Shown: positions 13,270 through 25,830 of the stretch, piece by piece | Position numbering within the stretch: the first letter of the stretch is position 1 | Layout of the letters: every line of letters starts with the position of its first letter | NCBI GenBank assembly: GCA_943737045.1 | Contig: CALSFV010000026.1 | Location: 1,019,269 to 1,083,268 of the forward strand | Reading direction: 5' to 3' | Origin: Parapristionchus giblindavisi | Taxonomy: Eukaryota; Nematoda; Chromadorea; Rhabditida; Diplogasteridae | Length of the DNA: 64,000 nt | Position numbers and translations under genes: made by a program | Notes under the pieces: model-generated | Databases searched by the model: none | Seen by the model: the letters and a program-made list of their open reading frames with translations, nothing else | Told to the model about the DNA's origin: nothing

Positions 13270-16200
13270 TAGGGAATCACTCAGAAGCAAGGGGCTAGCC
13301 CAGATTCGACCAGGGAATCACTCAGAAGCAAGGGGCTAGCCCAGATTCGACCAGGGAATCACTCAGAAGCAAGGGGCTAGCCCAGATTCGACCAGGGAAT
13401 CACTCAGAAGTAAGGGGCTAGCCCAGATGCGACCAGGGTATCACTCAGAAGCAAGGGGCTAGCCCAGATTCGACCAGGGAATCACTAAGAAGCAAGGGGC
13501 TAGCCCAGATTCGACCAGGGAATCACTCAGAAGCAAGGGGCTAGCCCAGATGCGACCAGGGCATCACTCAGAAGCAAGGGGCTAGCCCAGATTCGAATAG
13601 GGAATCACTCAGAAGCAAGGGGCTAGCCCAGATTCGAATAGGGAATCACTCAGAAGCAAGGGGCTAGCCCAGATTCGACCAGGGAATCACTCAGAAGCAA
13701 GGGGCTAGCCCAGATTCGACCAGGGAATCACTCAGAAGCAAGGGGCTAGCCCAGATTCGACCAGGGAATCACTCAGGAGCATGGGGGTTGCCCGGATTCG
13801 ACCAGGGAATCACTCAGAAGCAAGGGGCTAGCCCAGATTCGACCAGGGAATCACTCAGAAGCAAGGGGCTAGCCCAGATTCGACCAGGGAATCACTCAGA
13901 AGCAAGGGGCTTGCCCAGATTCGACCAGGGAATCACTCAGAAGCAAGGGGCTAGCCCATATTCGACCAGGGAATCACTCAGAAGCAAGGGGCTTGCCCAG
14001 ATTCGAATAGGGAATCACTCAGAAGCAAGGGGCTAGCCCAGATTCGACCAGGGAATCACTCAGAAGCAAGGGGCTTGCCCAGATTCGACCAGGGAATCAC
14101 TCAGGAGCAAGGGGCTAGCCCAGATTCGACCAGGGAATCACTCAGAAGCAAGGGGCTAGCCCAGATGCGACCAGGGTATCACTCAGAAGCAAGGGGCTAG
14201 CCCAGATTCGAACAGGGAATCACTCAGAAGCAAGGGGCTAGCCCAGATTCGACCAGGGAATCACTCAGAAGCAAGGGGCTAGCCCAGATTCGACCAGGGA
14301 ATCACTCAAAAGCAAGGGGCTAGCCCAGATTCGACCAGGGAATCACTCAGAAGCATGGGGGTTGCCCAGATTCGACCAGGGAATCACTCAGAAGCAAGGG
14401 GCTAGCCCAGATTCGAACAGGGAATCACTCAGGAGCATGGGGGTTGCCCAGATTCGACCAGGGAATCACTCAGAAGCAAGGGGCTAGCCCAGATTCGACC
14501 GGGGAATCACTCAGAAGCAAGGGGCTAGCCCAGATTCGACCAGGGAATCACTCAGAAGCAAGGGGCTTGCCCAGATTCGACCAGGGAATCACTCAGAAGC
14601 AAGGGGCTAGCCCAGATTCGACCAGGGAATCACTCAGAAGCAAGGGGCTTGCCCAGATTCGAATAGGGAATCACTCAGAAGCAAGGGGCTAGCCCAGATT
14701 CGACCAGGGAATCACTCAGAAGCAAGGGGCTTGCCCAGATTCGACCAGGGAATCACTCAGAAGCAAGGGGCTAGCCCAGATTCGACCAGGGAATCACTCA
14801 GAAGCAAGGGGCTAGCCCAGATTCGAATAGGGAATCACTCAGAAGCAAGGGGCTAGCCCAGATTCGAATAGGGAATCACCCAGAAGCAAGGGGCTAGCCC
14901 AGATTCGACCAGGGAATCACTCAGAAGCAAGGGGAGATTCGACCAGGGTATCACTCAGAAGCAAGGGGCTAGCCCAGATTCGACCAGGGAATCACTCAGA
15001 AGCAAGGGGCTAGCCCAGATTCGACCAGGGAATCACTCAGAAGCAAGGGGCTAGCCCAGATTCGACCAGGGAATCACTCAGGAGCATGGGGGTTGCCCAG
15101 ATTCGACCAGGGAATCACTCAGAAGCAAGGGGCTAGCCCAGATTCGACCAGGGAATCACTCAGAAGCAAGGGGCTAGCCCAGATTCGACCAGGGAATCAC
15201 TCAGAAGCAAGGGGCTAGCCCAGATTCGACCAGGGAATCACTCAGAAGCAAGGGGCTAGCCCAGATTCGACCAGGGAATCACTCAGAAGCAAGGGGCTAG
15301 CCCAGATTCGACCAGGGAATCACTCAGAAGTAAGGGGCTAGCCCAGATGCGACCAGGGTATCACTCAGAAGCAAGGGGCTAGCCCAGATTCGACCAGGGA
15401 ATCACTAAGAAGCAAGGGGCTAGCCCAGATTCGACCAGGGAATCACTCAGAAGCAAGGGGCTAGCCCAGATGCGACCAGGGCATCACTCAGAAGCAAGGG
15501 GCTAGCCCAGATTCGAATAGGGAATCACTCAGAAGCAAGGGGCTAGCCCAGATTCGAATAGGGAATCACTCAGAAGCAAGGGGCTAGCCCAGATTCGACC
15601 AGGGAATCACTCAGAAGCAAGGGGCTAGCCCAGATTCGACCAGGGAATCACTCAGAAGCAAGGGGCTAGCCCAGATTCGACCAGGGAATCACTCAGGAGC
15701 ATGGGGGTTGCCCGGATTCGACCAGGGAATCACTCAGAAGCAAGGGGCTAGCCCAGATTCGACCAGGGAATCACTCAGAAGCAAGGGGCTAGCCCAGATT
15801 CGACCAGGGAATCACTCAGAAGCAAGGGGCTTGCCCAGATTCGACCAGGGAATCACTCAGAAGCAAGGGGCTAGCCCAGATTCGACCAGGGAATCACTCA
15901 GAAGCAAGGGGCTTGCCCAGATTCGAATAGGGAATCACTCAGAAGCAAGGGGCTAGCCCAGATTCGACCAGGGAATCACTCAGAAGCAAGGGGCTTGCCC
16001 AGATTCGACCAGGGAATCACTCAGAAGCAAGGGGCTAGCCCAGATTCGACCAGGGAATCACTCAGAAGCAAGGGGCTAGCCCAGATGCGACCAGGGTATC
16101 ACTCAGAAGCAAGGGGCTAGCCCAGATTCGAACAGGGAATCACTCAGAAGCAAGGGGCTAGCCCAGATTCGACCAGGGAATCACTCAGAAGCAAGGGGCT

Positions 16201-16850
16201 AGCCCAGATTCGACCAGGGAATCACTCAAAAGCAAGGGGCTAGCCCAGATTCGACCAGGGAATCACTCAGAAGCATGGGGGTTGCCCAGATTCGACCAGG
16301 GAATCACTCAGAAGCAAGGGGCTAGCCCAGATTCGACCAGGGAATCACTCAGGAGCATGGGGGTTGCCCAGATTCGACCAGGGAATCACTCAGAAGCAAG
16401 GGGCTAGCCCAGATTCGACCGGGGAATCACTCAGAAGCAAGGGGCTAGCCCAGATTCGACCAGGGAATCACTCAGAAGCAAGGGGCTTGCCCAGATTCGA
16501 CCAGGGAATCACTCAGAAGCAAGGGGCTAGCCCAGATTCGACCAGGGAATCACTCAGAAGCAAGGGGCTTGCCCAGATTCGAATAGGGAATCACTCAGAA
16601 GCAAGGGGCTAGCCCAGATTCGACCAGGGAATCACTCAGAAGCAAGGGGCTTGCCCAGATTCGACCAGGGAATCACTCAGAAGCAAGGGGCTAGCCCAGA
16701 TTCGACCAGGGAATCACTCAGAAGCAAGGGGCTAGCCCAGATTCGAATAGGGAATCACTCAGAAGCAAGGGGCTAGCCCAGATTCGAATAGGGAATCACC
16801 CAGAAGCAAGGGGCTAGCCCAGATTCGACCAGGGAATCACTCAGAAGCAA
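13270..16850 (+). repeat. higher-order satellite repeat, 1,920-bp offset copies
   Basis: Rare private variants match at an offset of 1,920 bp (46 x 41 + 34). These are TTGCCCGG near 13790 and 15710, CACTCAAAAGC near 14308 and 16228, and GATGCGACCAGGGCATC near 13551 and 15471. The copies are not identical: CCCATATTCG near 13958 is CCCAGATTCG in the partner, and GAACAGG near 14415 is GACCAGG. The duplication is therefore recent but not an exact assembly echo. Limits are approximate. Confidence 0.85.
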
Positions 16851-19800
16851 GGGGCTAGCCCAGATTCGACCAGGGAATCACTCAGAAGCAAGGGGCTTGC
16901 CCAGATTCGACCAGGGAATCACTCAGAAGCAAGGGGCTAGCCCAGATTCGACCAGGGAATCACTCAGAAGCAAGGGGCTTGCCCAGATTCGAATAGGGAA
17001 TCACTCAGAAGCAAGGGGCTAGCCCAGATTCGACCAGGGAATCACTCAGAAGCAAGGGGCTTGCCCAGATTCGACCAGGGAATCACTCAGAAGCAAGGGG
17101 CTAGCCCAGATTCGACCAGGGAATCACTCAGAAGCAAGGGGCTAGCCCAGATTCGACCAGGGAATCACTCAGAAGCAAGGGGCTAGCCCAGATTCGACCA
17201 GGGAATCACTCAGAAGCAAGGGGCTAGCCCAGATTCGACCAGGGAATCACTCAGAAGCATGGGGGTTGCCCAGATTCGACCAGGGAATCACTCAGAAGCA
17301 AGGGGCTAGCCCAGATTCGACCAGGGAATCACTCAGAAGCAAGGGGCTAGCCCAGATTCGACCAGGGAATCACTCAGAAGCAAGGGGCTAGCCCAGATTC
17401 GAATAGGGAATCACTCAGAAGCAAGGGGCTAGCCCAGATTCGACCAGGGAATCACTCAGAAGCAAGGGGCTAGCCCAGATTCGACCAGGGAATCACTCAG
17501 GAGCATGGGGGTTGCCCAGATTCGACCAGGGAATCACTCAGAAGCAAGGGGCTAGCCCAGATTCGACCGGGGAATCACTCAGAAGCAAGGGGCTAGCCCA
17601 GATTCGACCAGGGAATCACTCAGAAGCAAGGGGCTTGCCCAGATTCGACCAGGGAATCACTCAGAAGCAAGGGGCTAGCCCAGATTCGACCAGGGAATCA
17701 CTCAGGAGCATGGGGGTTGCCCAGATTCGACCAGGGAATCACTCAGAAGCAAGGGGCTAGCCCAGATTCGACCGGGGAATCACTCAGAAGCAAGGGGCTA
17801 GCCCAGATTCGACCAGGGAATCACTCAGAAGCAAGGGGCTTGCCCAGATTCGACCAGGGAATCACTCAGAAGCAAGGGGCTAGCCCAGATTCGACCAGGG
17901 AATCACTCAGAAGCAAGGGGCTTGCCCAGATTCGAATAGGGAATCACTCAGAAGCAAGGGGCTAGCCCAGATTCGACCAGGGAATCACTCAGAAGCAAGG
18001 GGCTTGCCCAGATTCGACCAGGGAATCACTCAGAAGCAAGGGGCTAGCCCAGATTCGACCAGGGAATCACTCAGAAGCAAGGGGCTAGCCCAGATTCGAA
18101 TAGGGAATCACTCAGAAGCAAGGGGCTAGCCCAGATTCGAATAGGGAATCACCCAGAAGCAAGGGGCTAGCCCAGATTCGACCAGGGAATCACTCAGAAG
18201 CAAGGGGAGATTCGACCAGGGTATCACTCAGAAGCAAGGGGCTAGCCCAGATTCGACCAGGGAATCACTCAGAAGCAAGGGGCTAGCCCAGATTCGAATA
18301 GGGAATCACCCAGAAGCAAGGGGCTAGCCCAGATTCGACCAGGGAATCACTCAGAAGCAAGGGGAGATTCGACCAGGGTATCACTCAGAAGCAAGGGGCT
18401 AGCCCAGATTCGACCAGGGAATCACTCAGAAGCAAGGGGCTAGCCCAGATTCGACCAGGGAATCACTCAGAAGCAAGGGGCTAGCCCAGATTCGACCAGG
18501 GAATCACTCAGAAGCAAGGGGCTAGCCCAGATTCGACCAGGGAATCACTCAGAAGCAAGGGGCTAGCCCAGATTCGACCAGGGAATCACTCAGAAGCATG
18601 GGGGTTGCCCAGATTCGACCAGGGAATCACTCAGAAGCAAGGGGCTAGCCCAGATTCGACCAGGGAATCACTCAGAAGCAAGGGGCTAGCCCAGATTCGA
18701 CCAGGGAATCACTCAGAAGCAAGGGGCTAGCCCAGATTCGAATAGGGAATCACTCAGAAGCAAGGGGCTAGCCCAGATTCGACCAGGGAATCACTCAGAA
18801 GCAAGGGGCTAGCCCAGATTCGACCAGGGAATCACTCAGGAGCATGGGGGTTGCCCAGATTCGACCAGGGAATCACTCAGAAGCAAGGGGCTAGCCCAGA
18901 TTCGACCGGGGAATCACTCAGAAGCAAGGGGCTAGCCCAGATTCGACCAGGGAATCACTCAGAAGCAAGGGGCTTGCCCAGATTCGACCAGGGAATCACT
19001 CAGAAGCAAGGGGCTAGCCCAGATTCGACCAGGGAATCACTCAGGAGCATGGGGGTTGCCCAGATTCGACCAGGGAATCACTCAGAAGCAAGGGGCTAGC
19101 CCAGATTCGACCGGGGAATCACTCAGAAGCAAGGGGCTAGCCCAGATTCGACCAGGGAATCACTCAGAAGCAAGGGGCTTGCCCAGATTCGACCAGGGAA
19201 TCACTCAGAAGCAAGGGGCTAGCCCAGATTCGACCAGGGAATCACTCAGAAGCAAGGGGCTTGCCCAGATTCGAATAGGGAATCACTCAGAAGCAAGGGG
19301 CTAGCCCAGATTCGACCAGGGAATCACTCAGAAGCAAGGGGCTTGCCCAGATTCGACCAGGGAATCACTCAGAAGCAAGGGGCTAGCCCAGATTCGACCA
19401 GGGAATCACTCAGAAGCAAGGGGCTAGCCCAGATTCGAATAGGGAATCACTCAGAAGCAAGGGGCTAGCCCAGATTCGAATAGGGAATCACCCAGAAGCA
19501 AGGGGCTAGCCCAGATTCGACCAGGGAATCACTCAGAAGCAAGGGGCTTGCCCAGATTCGACCAGGGAATCACTCAGAAGCAAGGGGCTAGCCCAGATTC
19601 GACCAGGGAATCACTCAGAAGCAAGGGGCTTGCCCAGATTCGAATAGGGAATCACTCAGAAGCAAGGGGCTAGCCCAGATTCGACCAGGGAATCACTCAG
19701 AAGCAAGGGGCTTGCCCAGATTCGACCAGGGAATCACTCAGAAGCAAGGGGCTAGCCCAGATTCGACCAGGGAATCACTCAGAAGCAAGGGGCTAGCCCA

Positions 19801-20049
19801 GATTCGAATAGGGAATCACTCAGAAGCAAGGGGCTAGCCCAGATTCGAATAGGGAATCACCCAGAAGCAAGGGGCTAGCCCAGATTCGACCAGGGAATCA
19901 CTCAGAAGCAAGGGGAGATTCGACCAGGGTATCACTCAGAAGCAAGGGGCTAGCCCAGATTCGACCAGGGAATCACTCAGAAGCAAGGGGCTAGCCCAGA
20001 TTCGACCAGGGAATCACTCAGAAGCAAGGGGCTAGCCCAGATTCGACCA

Positions 20050-23000
20050 GGGAATCACTCAGGAGCATGGGGGTTGCCCAGATTCGACCAGGGAATCACT
20101 CAGAAGCAAGGGGCTAGCCCAGATTCGACCGGGGAATCACTCAGAAGCAAGGGGCTAGCCCAGATTCGACCAGGGAATCACTCAGAAGCAAGGGGCTTGC
20201 CCAGATTCGACCAGGGAATCACTCAGAAGCAAGGGGCTAGCCCAGATTCGACCAGGGAATCACTCAGAAGCAAGGGGCTTGCCCAGATTCGACCAGGGAA
20301 TCACTCAGAAGCAAGGGGCTAGCCCAGATTCGACCAGGGAATCACTCAGAAGCAAGGGGCTTGCCCAGATTCGAATAGGGAATCACTCAGAAGCAAGGGG
20401 CTAGCCCAGATTCGACCAGGGAATCACTCAGAAGCAAGGGGCTTGCCCAGATTCGACCAGGGAATCACTCAGGAGCATGGGGGTTGCCCAGATTCGACCA
20501 GGGAATCACTCAGAAGCAAGGGGCTAGCCCAGATTCGACCGGGGAATCACTCAGAAGCAAGGGGCTAGCCCAGATTCGACCAGGGAATCACTCAGAAGCA
20601 AGGGGCTTGCCCAGATTCGACCAGGGAATCACTCAGAAGCAAGGGGCTAGCCCAGATTCGACCAGGGAATCACTCAGGAGCATGGGGGTTGCCCAGATTC
20701 GACCAGGGAATCACTCAGAAGCAAGGGGCTAGCCCAGATTCGACCGGGGAATCACTCAGAAGCAAGGGGCTAGCCCAGATTCGACCAGGGAATCACTCAG
20801 AAGCAAGGGGCTTGCCCAGATTCGACCAGGGAATCACTCAGAAGCAAGGGGCTAGCCCAGATTCGACCAGGGAATCACTCAGAAGCAAGGGGCTTGCCCA
20901 GATTCGAATAGGGAATCACTCAGAAGCAAGGGGCTAGCCCAGATTCGACCAGGGAATCACTCAGAAGCAAGGGGCTTGCCCAGATTCGACCAGGGAATCA
21001 CTCAGAAGCAAGGGGCTAGCCCAGATTCGACCAGGGAATCACTCAGAAGCAAGGGGCTAGCCCAGATTCGAATAGGGAATCACTCAGAAGCAAGGGGCTA
21101 GCCCAGATTCGAATAGGGAATCACCCAGAAGCAAGGGGCTAGCCCAGATTCGACCAGGGAATCACTCAGAAGCAAGGGGAGATTCGACCAGGGTATCACT
21201 CAGAAGCAAGGGGCTAGCCCAGATTCGACCAGGGAATCACTCAGAAGCAAGGGGCTAGCCCAGATTCGACCAGGGAATCACTCAGAAGCAAGGGGCTAGC
21301 CCAGATTCGACCAGGGAATCACTCAGGAGCATGGGGGTTGCCCAGATTCGACCAGGGAATCACTCAGAAGCAAGGGGCTAGCCCAGATTCGACCGGGGAA
21401 TCACTCAGAAGCAAGGGGCTAGCCCAGATTCGACCAGGGAATCACTCAGAAGCAAGGGGCTTGCCCAGATTCGACCAGGGAATCACTCAGAAGCAAGGGG
21501 CTAGCCCAGATTCGACCAGGGAATCACTCAGAAGCAAGGGGCTTGCCCAGATTCGACCAGGGAATCACTCAGAAGCAAGGGGCTAGCCCAGATTCGACCA
21601 GGGAATCACTCAGAAGCAAGGGGCTTGCCCAGATTCGAATAGGGAATCACTCAGAAGCAAGGGGCTAGCCCAGATTCGACCAGGGAATCACTCAGAAGCA
21701 AGGGGCTTGCCCAGATTCGACCAGGGAATCACTCAGAAGCAAGGGGCTAGCCCAGATTCGAATAGGGAATCACCCAGAAGCAAGGGGCTAGCCCAGATTC
21801 GACCAGGGAATCACTCAGAAGCAAGGGGAGATTCGACCAGGGTATCACTCAGAAGCAAGGGGCTAGCCCAGATTCGACCAGGGAATAACTCAGAAGCAAG
21901 GGGCTAGCCCAGATTCGACCAGGGAATCACTCAGAAGCAAGGGGCTAGCCCAGATTCGACCAGGGAATCACTCAGAAGCAAGGGGCTAGCCCAGATTCGA
22001 CCAGGGAATCACTCAGAAGCAAGGGGCTAGCCCAGATTCGACCAGGGAATCACTCAGAAGCAAGGGGCTAGCCCAGATTCGACCAGGGAATCACTCAGAA
22101 GCATGGGGGTTGCCCAGATTCGACCAGGGAATCACTCAGAAGCAAGGGGCTAGCCCAGATTCGACCAGGGAATCACTCAGAAGCAAGGGGCTAGCCCAGA
22201 TTCGACCAGGGAATCACTCAGAAGCAAGGGGCTAGCCCAGATTCGAATAGGGAATCACTCAGAAGCAAGGGGCTAGCCCAGATTCGACCAGGGAATCACT
22301 CAGAAGCAAGGGGCTAGCCCAGATTCGACCAGGGAATCACTCAGAAGCAAGGGGCTAGCCCAGATTCGACCAGGGAATCACTCAGAAGCAAGGGGCTAGC
22401 CCAGATTCGACCAGGGAATCACTCAGAAGTAAGGGGCTAGCCCAGATGCGACCAGGGTATCACTCAGAAGCAAGGGGCTAGCCCAGATTCGACCAGGGAA
22501 TCACTAAGAAGCAAGGGGCTAGCCCAGATTCGACCAGGGAATCACTCAGAAGCAAGGGGCTAGCCCAGATTCGACCAGGGAATCACTCAGAAGCAAGGGG
22601 CTAGCCCAGATTCGAATAGGGAATCACTCAGAAGTAAGGGGCTAGCCCAGATGCGACCAGGGTATCACTCAGAAGCAAGGGGCTAGCCCAGATTCGAACA
22701 GGGAATCACTCAGAAGCAAGGGGCTAGCCCAGATTCGACCAGGGAATCACTCAGAAGCAAGGGGCTAGCCCAGATTCGACCAGGGAATCACTCAGAAGCA
22801 AGGGGCTAGCCCAGATTCGACCAGGGAATCACTCAGAAGCATGGGGGTTGCCCAGATTCGACCAGGGAATCACTCTGAAGCAAGGGGCTAGCCCAGATTC
22901 GACCAGGGAATCACTCAGAAGCAAGGGGCTAGCCCAGATTCGACCAGGGAATCACTCAGGAGCATGGGGGTTGCCCAGATTCGACCAGGGAATCACTCAG

Positions 23001-25830
23001 AAGCAAGGGGCTAGCCCAGATTCGACCGGGGAATCACTCAGAAGCAAGGGGCTAGCCCAGATTCGACCAGGGAATCACTCAGAAGCAAGGGGCTTGCCCA
23101 GATTCGACCAGGGAATCACTCAGAAGCAAGGGGCTAGCCCAGATTCGACCAGGGAATCACTCAGAAGCAAGGGGCTTGCCCAGATTCGACCAGGGAATCA
23201 CTCAGAAGCAAGGGGCTAGCCCAGATTCGACCAGGGAATCACTCAGAAGCAAGGGGCTTGCCCAGATTCGAATAGGGAATCACTCAGAAGCAAGGGGCTA
23301 GCCCAGATTCGACCAGGGAATCACTCAGAAGCAAGGGGCTTGCCCAGATTCGACCAGGGAATCACTCAGGAGCATGGGGGTTGCCCAGATTCGACCAGGG
23401 AATCACTCAGAAGCAAGGGGCTAGCCCAGATTCGACCGGGGAATCACTCAGAAGCAAGGGGCTAGCCCAGATTCGACCAGGGAATCACTCAGAAGCAAGG
23501 GGCTTGCCCAGATTCGACCAGGGAATCACTCAGAAGCAAGGGGCTAGCCCAGATTCGACCAGGGAATCACTCAGGAGCATGGGGGTTGCCCAGATTCGAC
23601 CAGGGAATCACTCAGAAGCAAGGGGCTAGCCCAGATTCGACCGGGGAATCACTCAGAAGCAAGGGGCTAGCCCAGATTCGACCAGGGAATCACTCAGAAG
23701 CAAGGGGCTTGCCCAGATTCGACCAGGGAATCACTCAGAAGCAAGGGGCTAGCCCAGATTCGACCAGGGAATCACTCAGAAGCAAGGGGCTTGCCCAGAT
23801 TCGAATAGGGAATCACTCAGAAGCAAGGGGCTAGCCCAGATTCGACCAGGGAATCACTCAGAAGCAAGGGGCTTGCCCAGATTCGACCAGGGAATCACTC
23901 AGAAGCAAGGGGCTAGCCCAGATTCGACCAGGGAATCACTCAGAAGCAAGGGGCTAGCCCAGATTCGAATAGGGAATCACTCAGAAGCAAGGGGCTAGCC
24001 CAGATTCGAATAGGGAATCACCCAGAAGCAAGGGGCTAGCCCAGATTCGACCAGGGAATCACTCAGAAGCAAGGGGAGATTCGACCAGGGTATCACTCAG
24101 AAGCAAGGGGCTAGCCCAGATTCGACCAGGGAATCACTCAGAAGCAAGGGGCTAGCCCAGATTCGACCAGGGAATCACTCAGAAGCAAGGGGCTAGCCCA
24201 GATTCGACCAGGGAATCACTCAGGAGCATGGGGGTTGCCCAGATTCGACCAGGGAATCACTCAGAAGCAAGGGGCTAGCCCAGATTCGACCGGGGAATCA
24301 CTCAGAAGCAAGGGGCTAGCCCAGATTCGACCAGGGAATCACTCAGAAGCAAGGGGCTTGCCCAGATTCGACCAGGGAATCACTCAGAAGCAAGGGGCTA
24401 GCCCAGATTCGACCAGGGAATCACTCAGAAGCAAGGGGCTTGCCCAGATTCGACCAGGGAATCACTCAGAAGCAAGGGGCTAGCCCAGATTCGACCAGGG
24501 AATCACTCAGAAGCAAGGGGCTTGCCCAGATTCGAATAGGGAATCACTCAGAAGCAAGGGGCTAGCCCAGATTCGACCAGGGAATCACTCAGAAGCAAGG
24601 GGCTTGCCCAGATTCGACCAGGGAATCACTCAGAAGCAAGGGGCTAGCCCAGATTCGAATAGGGAATCACCCAGAAGCAAGGGGCTAGCCCAGATTCGAC
24701 CAGGGAATCACTCAGAAGCAAGGGGAGATTCGACCAGGGTATCACTCAGAAGCAAGGGGCTAGCCCAGATTCGACCAGGGAATAACTCAGAAGCAAGGGG
24801 CTAGCCCAGATTCGACCAGGGAATCACTCAGAAGCAAGGGGCTAGCCCAGATTCGACCAGGGAATCACTCAGAAGCAAGGGGCTAGCCCAGATTCGACCA
24901 GGGAATCACTCAGAAGCAAGGGGCTAGCCCAGATTCGACCAGGGAATCACTCAGAAGCAAGGGGCTAGCCCAGATTCGACCAGGGAATCACTCAGAAGCA
25001 TGGGGGTTGCCCAGATTCGACCAGGGAATCACTCAGAAGCAAGGGGCTAGCCCAGATTCGACCAGGGAATCACTCAGAAGCAAGGGGCTAGCCCAGATTC
25101 GACCAGGGAATCACTCAGAAGCAAGGGGCTAGCCCAGATTCGAATAGGGAATCACTCAGAAGCAAGGGGCTAGCCCAGATTCGACCAGGGAATCACTCAG
25201 AAGCAAGGGGCTAGCCCAGATTCGACCAGGGAATCACTCAGAAGCAAGGGGCTAGCCCAGATTCGACCAGGGAATCACTCAGAAGCAAGGGGCTAGCCCA
25301 GATTCGACCAGGGAATCACTCAGAAGTAAGGGGCTAGCCCAGATGCGACCAGGGTATCACTCAGAAGCAAGGGGCTAGCCCAGATTCGACCAGGGAATCA
25401 CTAAGAAGCAAGGGGCTAGCCCAGATTCGACCAGGGAATCACTCAGAAGCAAGGGGCTAGCCCAGATTCGACCAGGGAATCACTCAGAAGCAAGGGGCTA
25501 GCCCAGATTCGAATAGGGAATCACTCAGAAGTAAGGGGCTAGCCCAGATGCGACCAGGGTATCACTCAGAAGCAAGGGGCTAGCCCAGATTCGAACAGGG
25601 AATCACTCAGAAGCAAGGGGCTAGCCCAGATTCGACCAGGGAATCACTCAGAAGCAAGGGGCTAGCCCAGATTCGACCAGGGAATCACTCAGAAGCAAGG
25701 GGCTAGCCCAGATTCGACCAGGGAATCACTCAGAAGCATGGGGGTTGCCCAGATTCGACCAGGGAATCACTCTGAAGCAAGGGGCTAGCCCAGATTCGAC
25801 CAGGGAATCACTCAGAAGCAAGGGGCTTGC
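20050..25830 (+). repeat. higher-order satellite repeat, 2,897-bp tandem dimer
   Basis: Two blocks match at an offset of 2,897 bp (69 x 41 + 2 x 34). Shared rare markers are GGGAATAACTC near 21884 and 24781, CACTCTGAAGC near 22873 and 25770, pairs of 34-bp units (about 21177/21826 and 24073/24724), and the ATG-containing units near 20484/23381 and 21338/24235. The outer limits are where the variant pattern stops agreeing. I could not find private differences between the two blocks by eye, so this may be the youngest large duplication in the array. Confidence 0.85.
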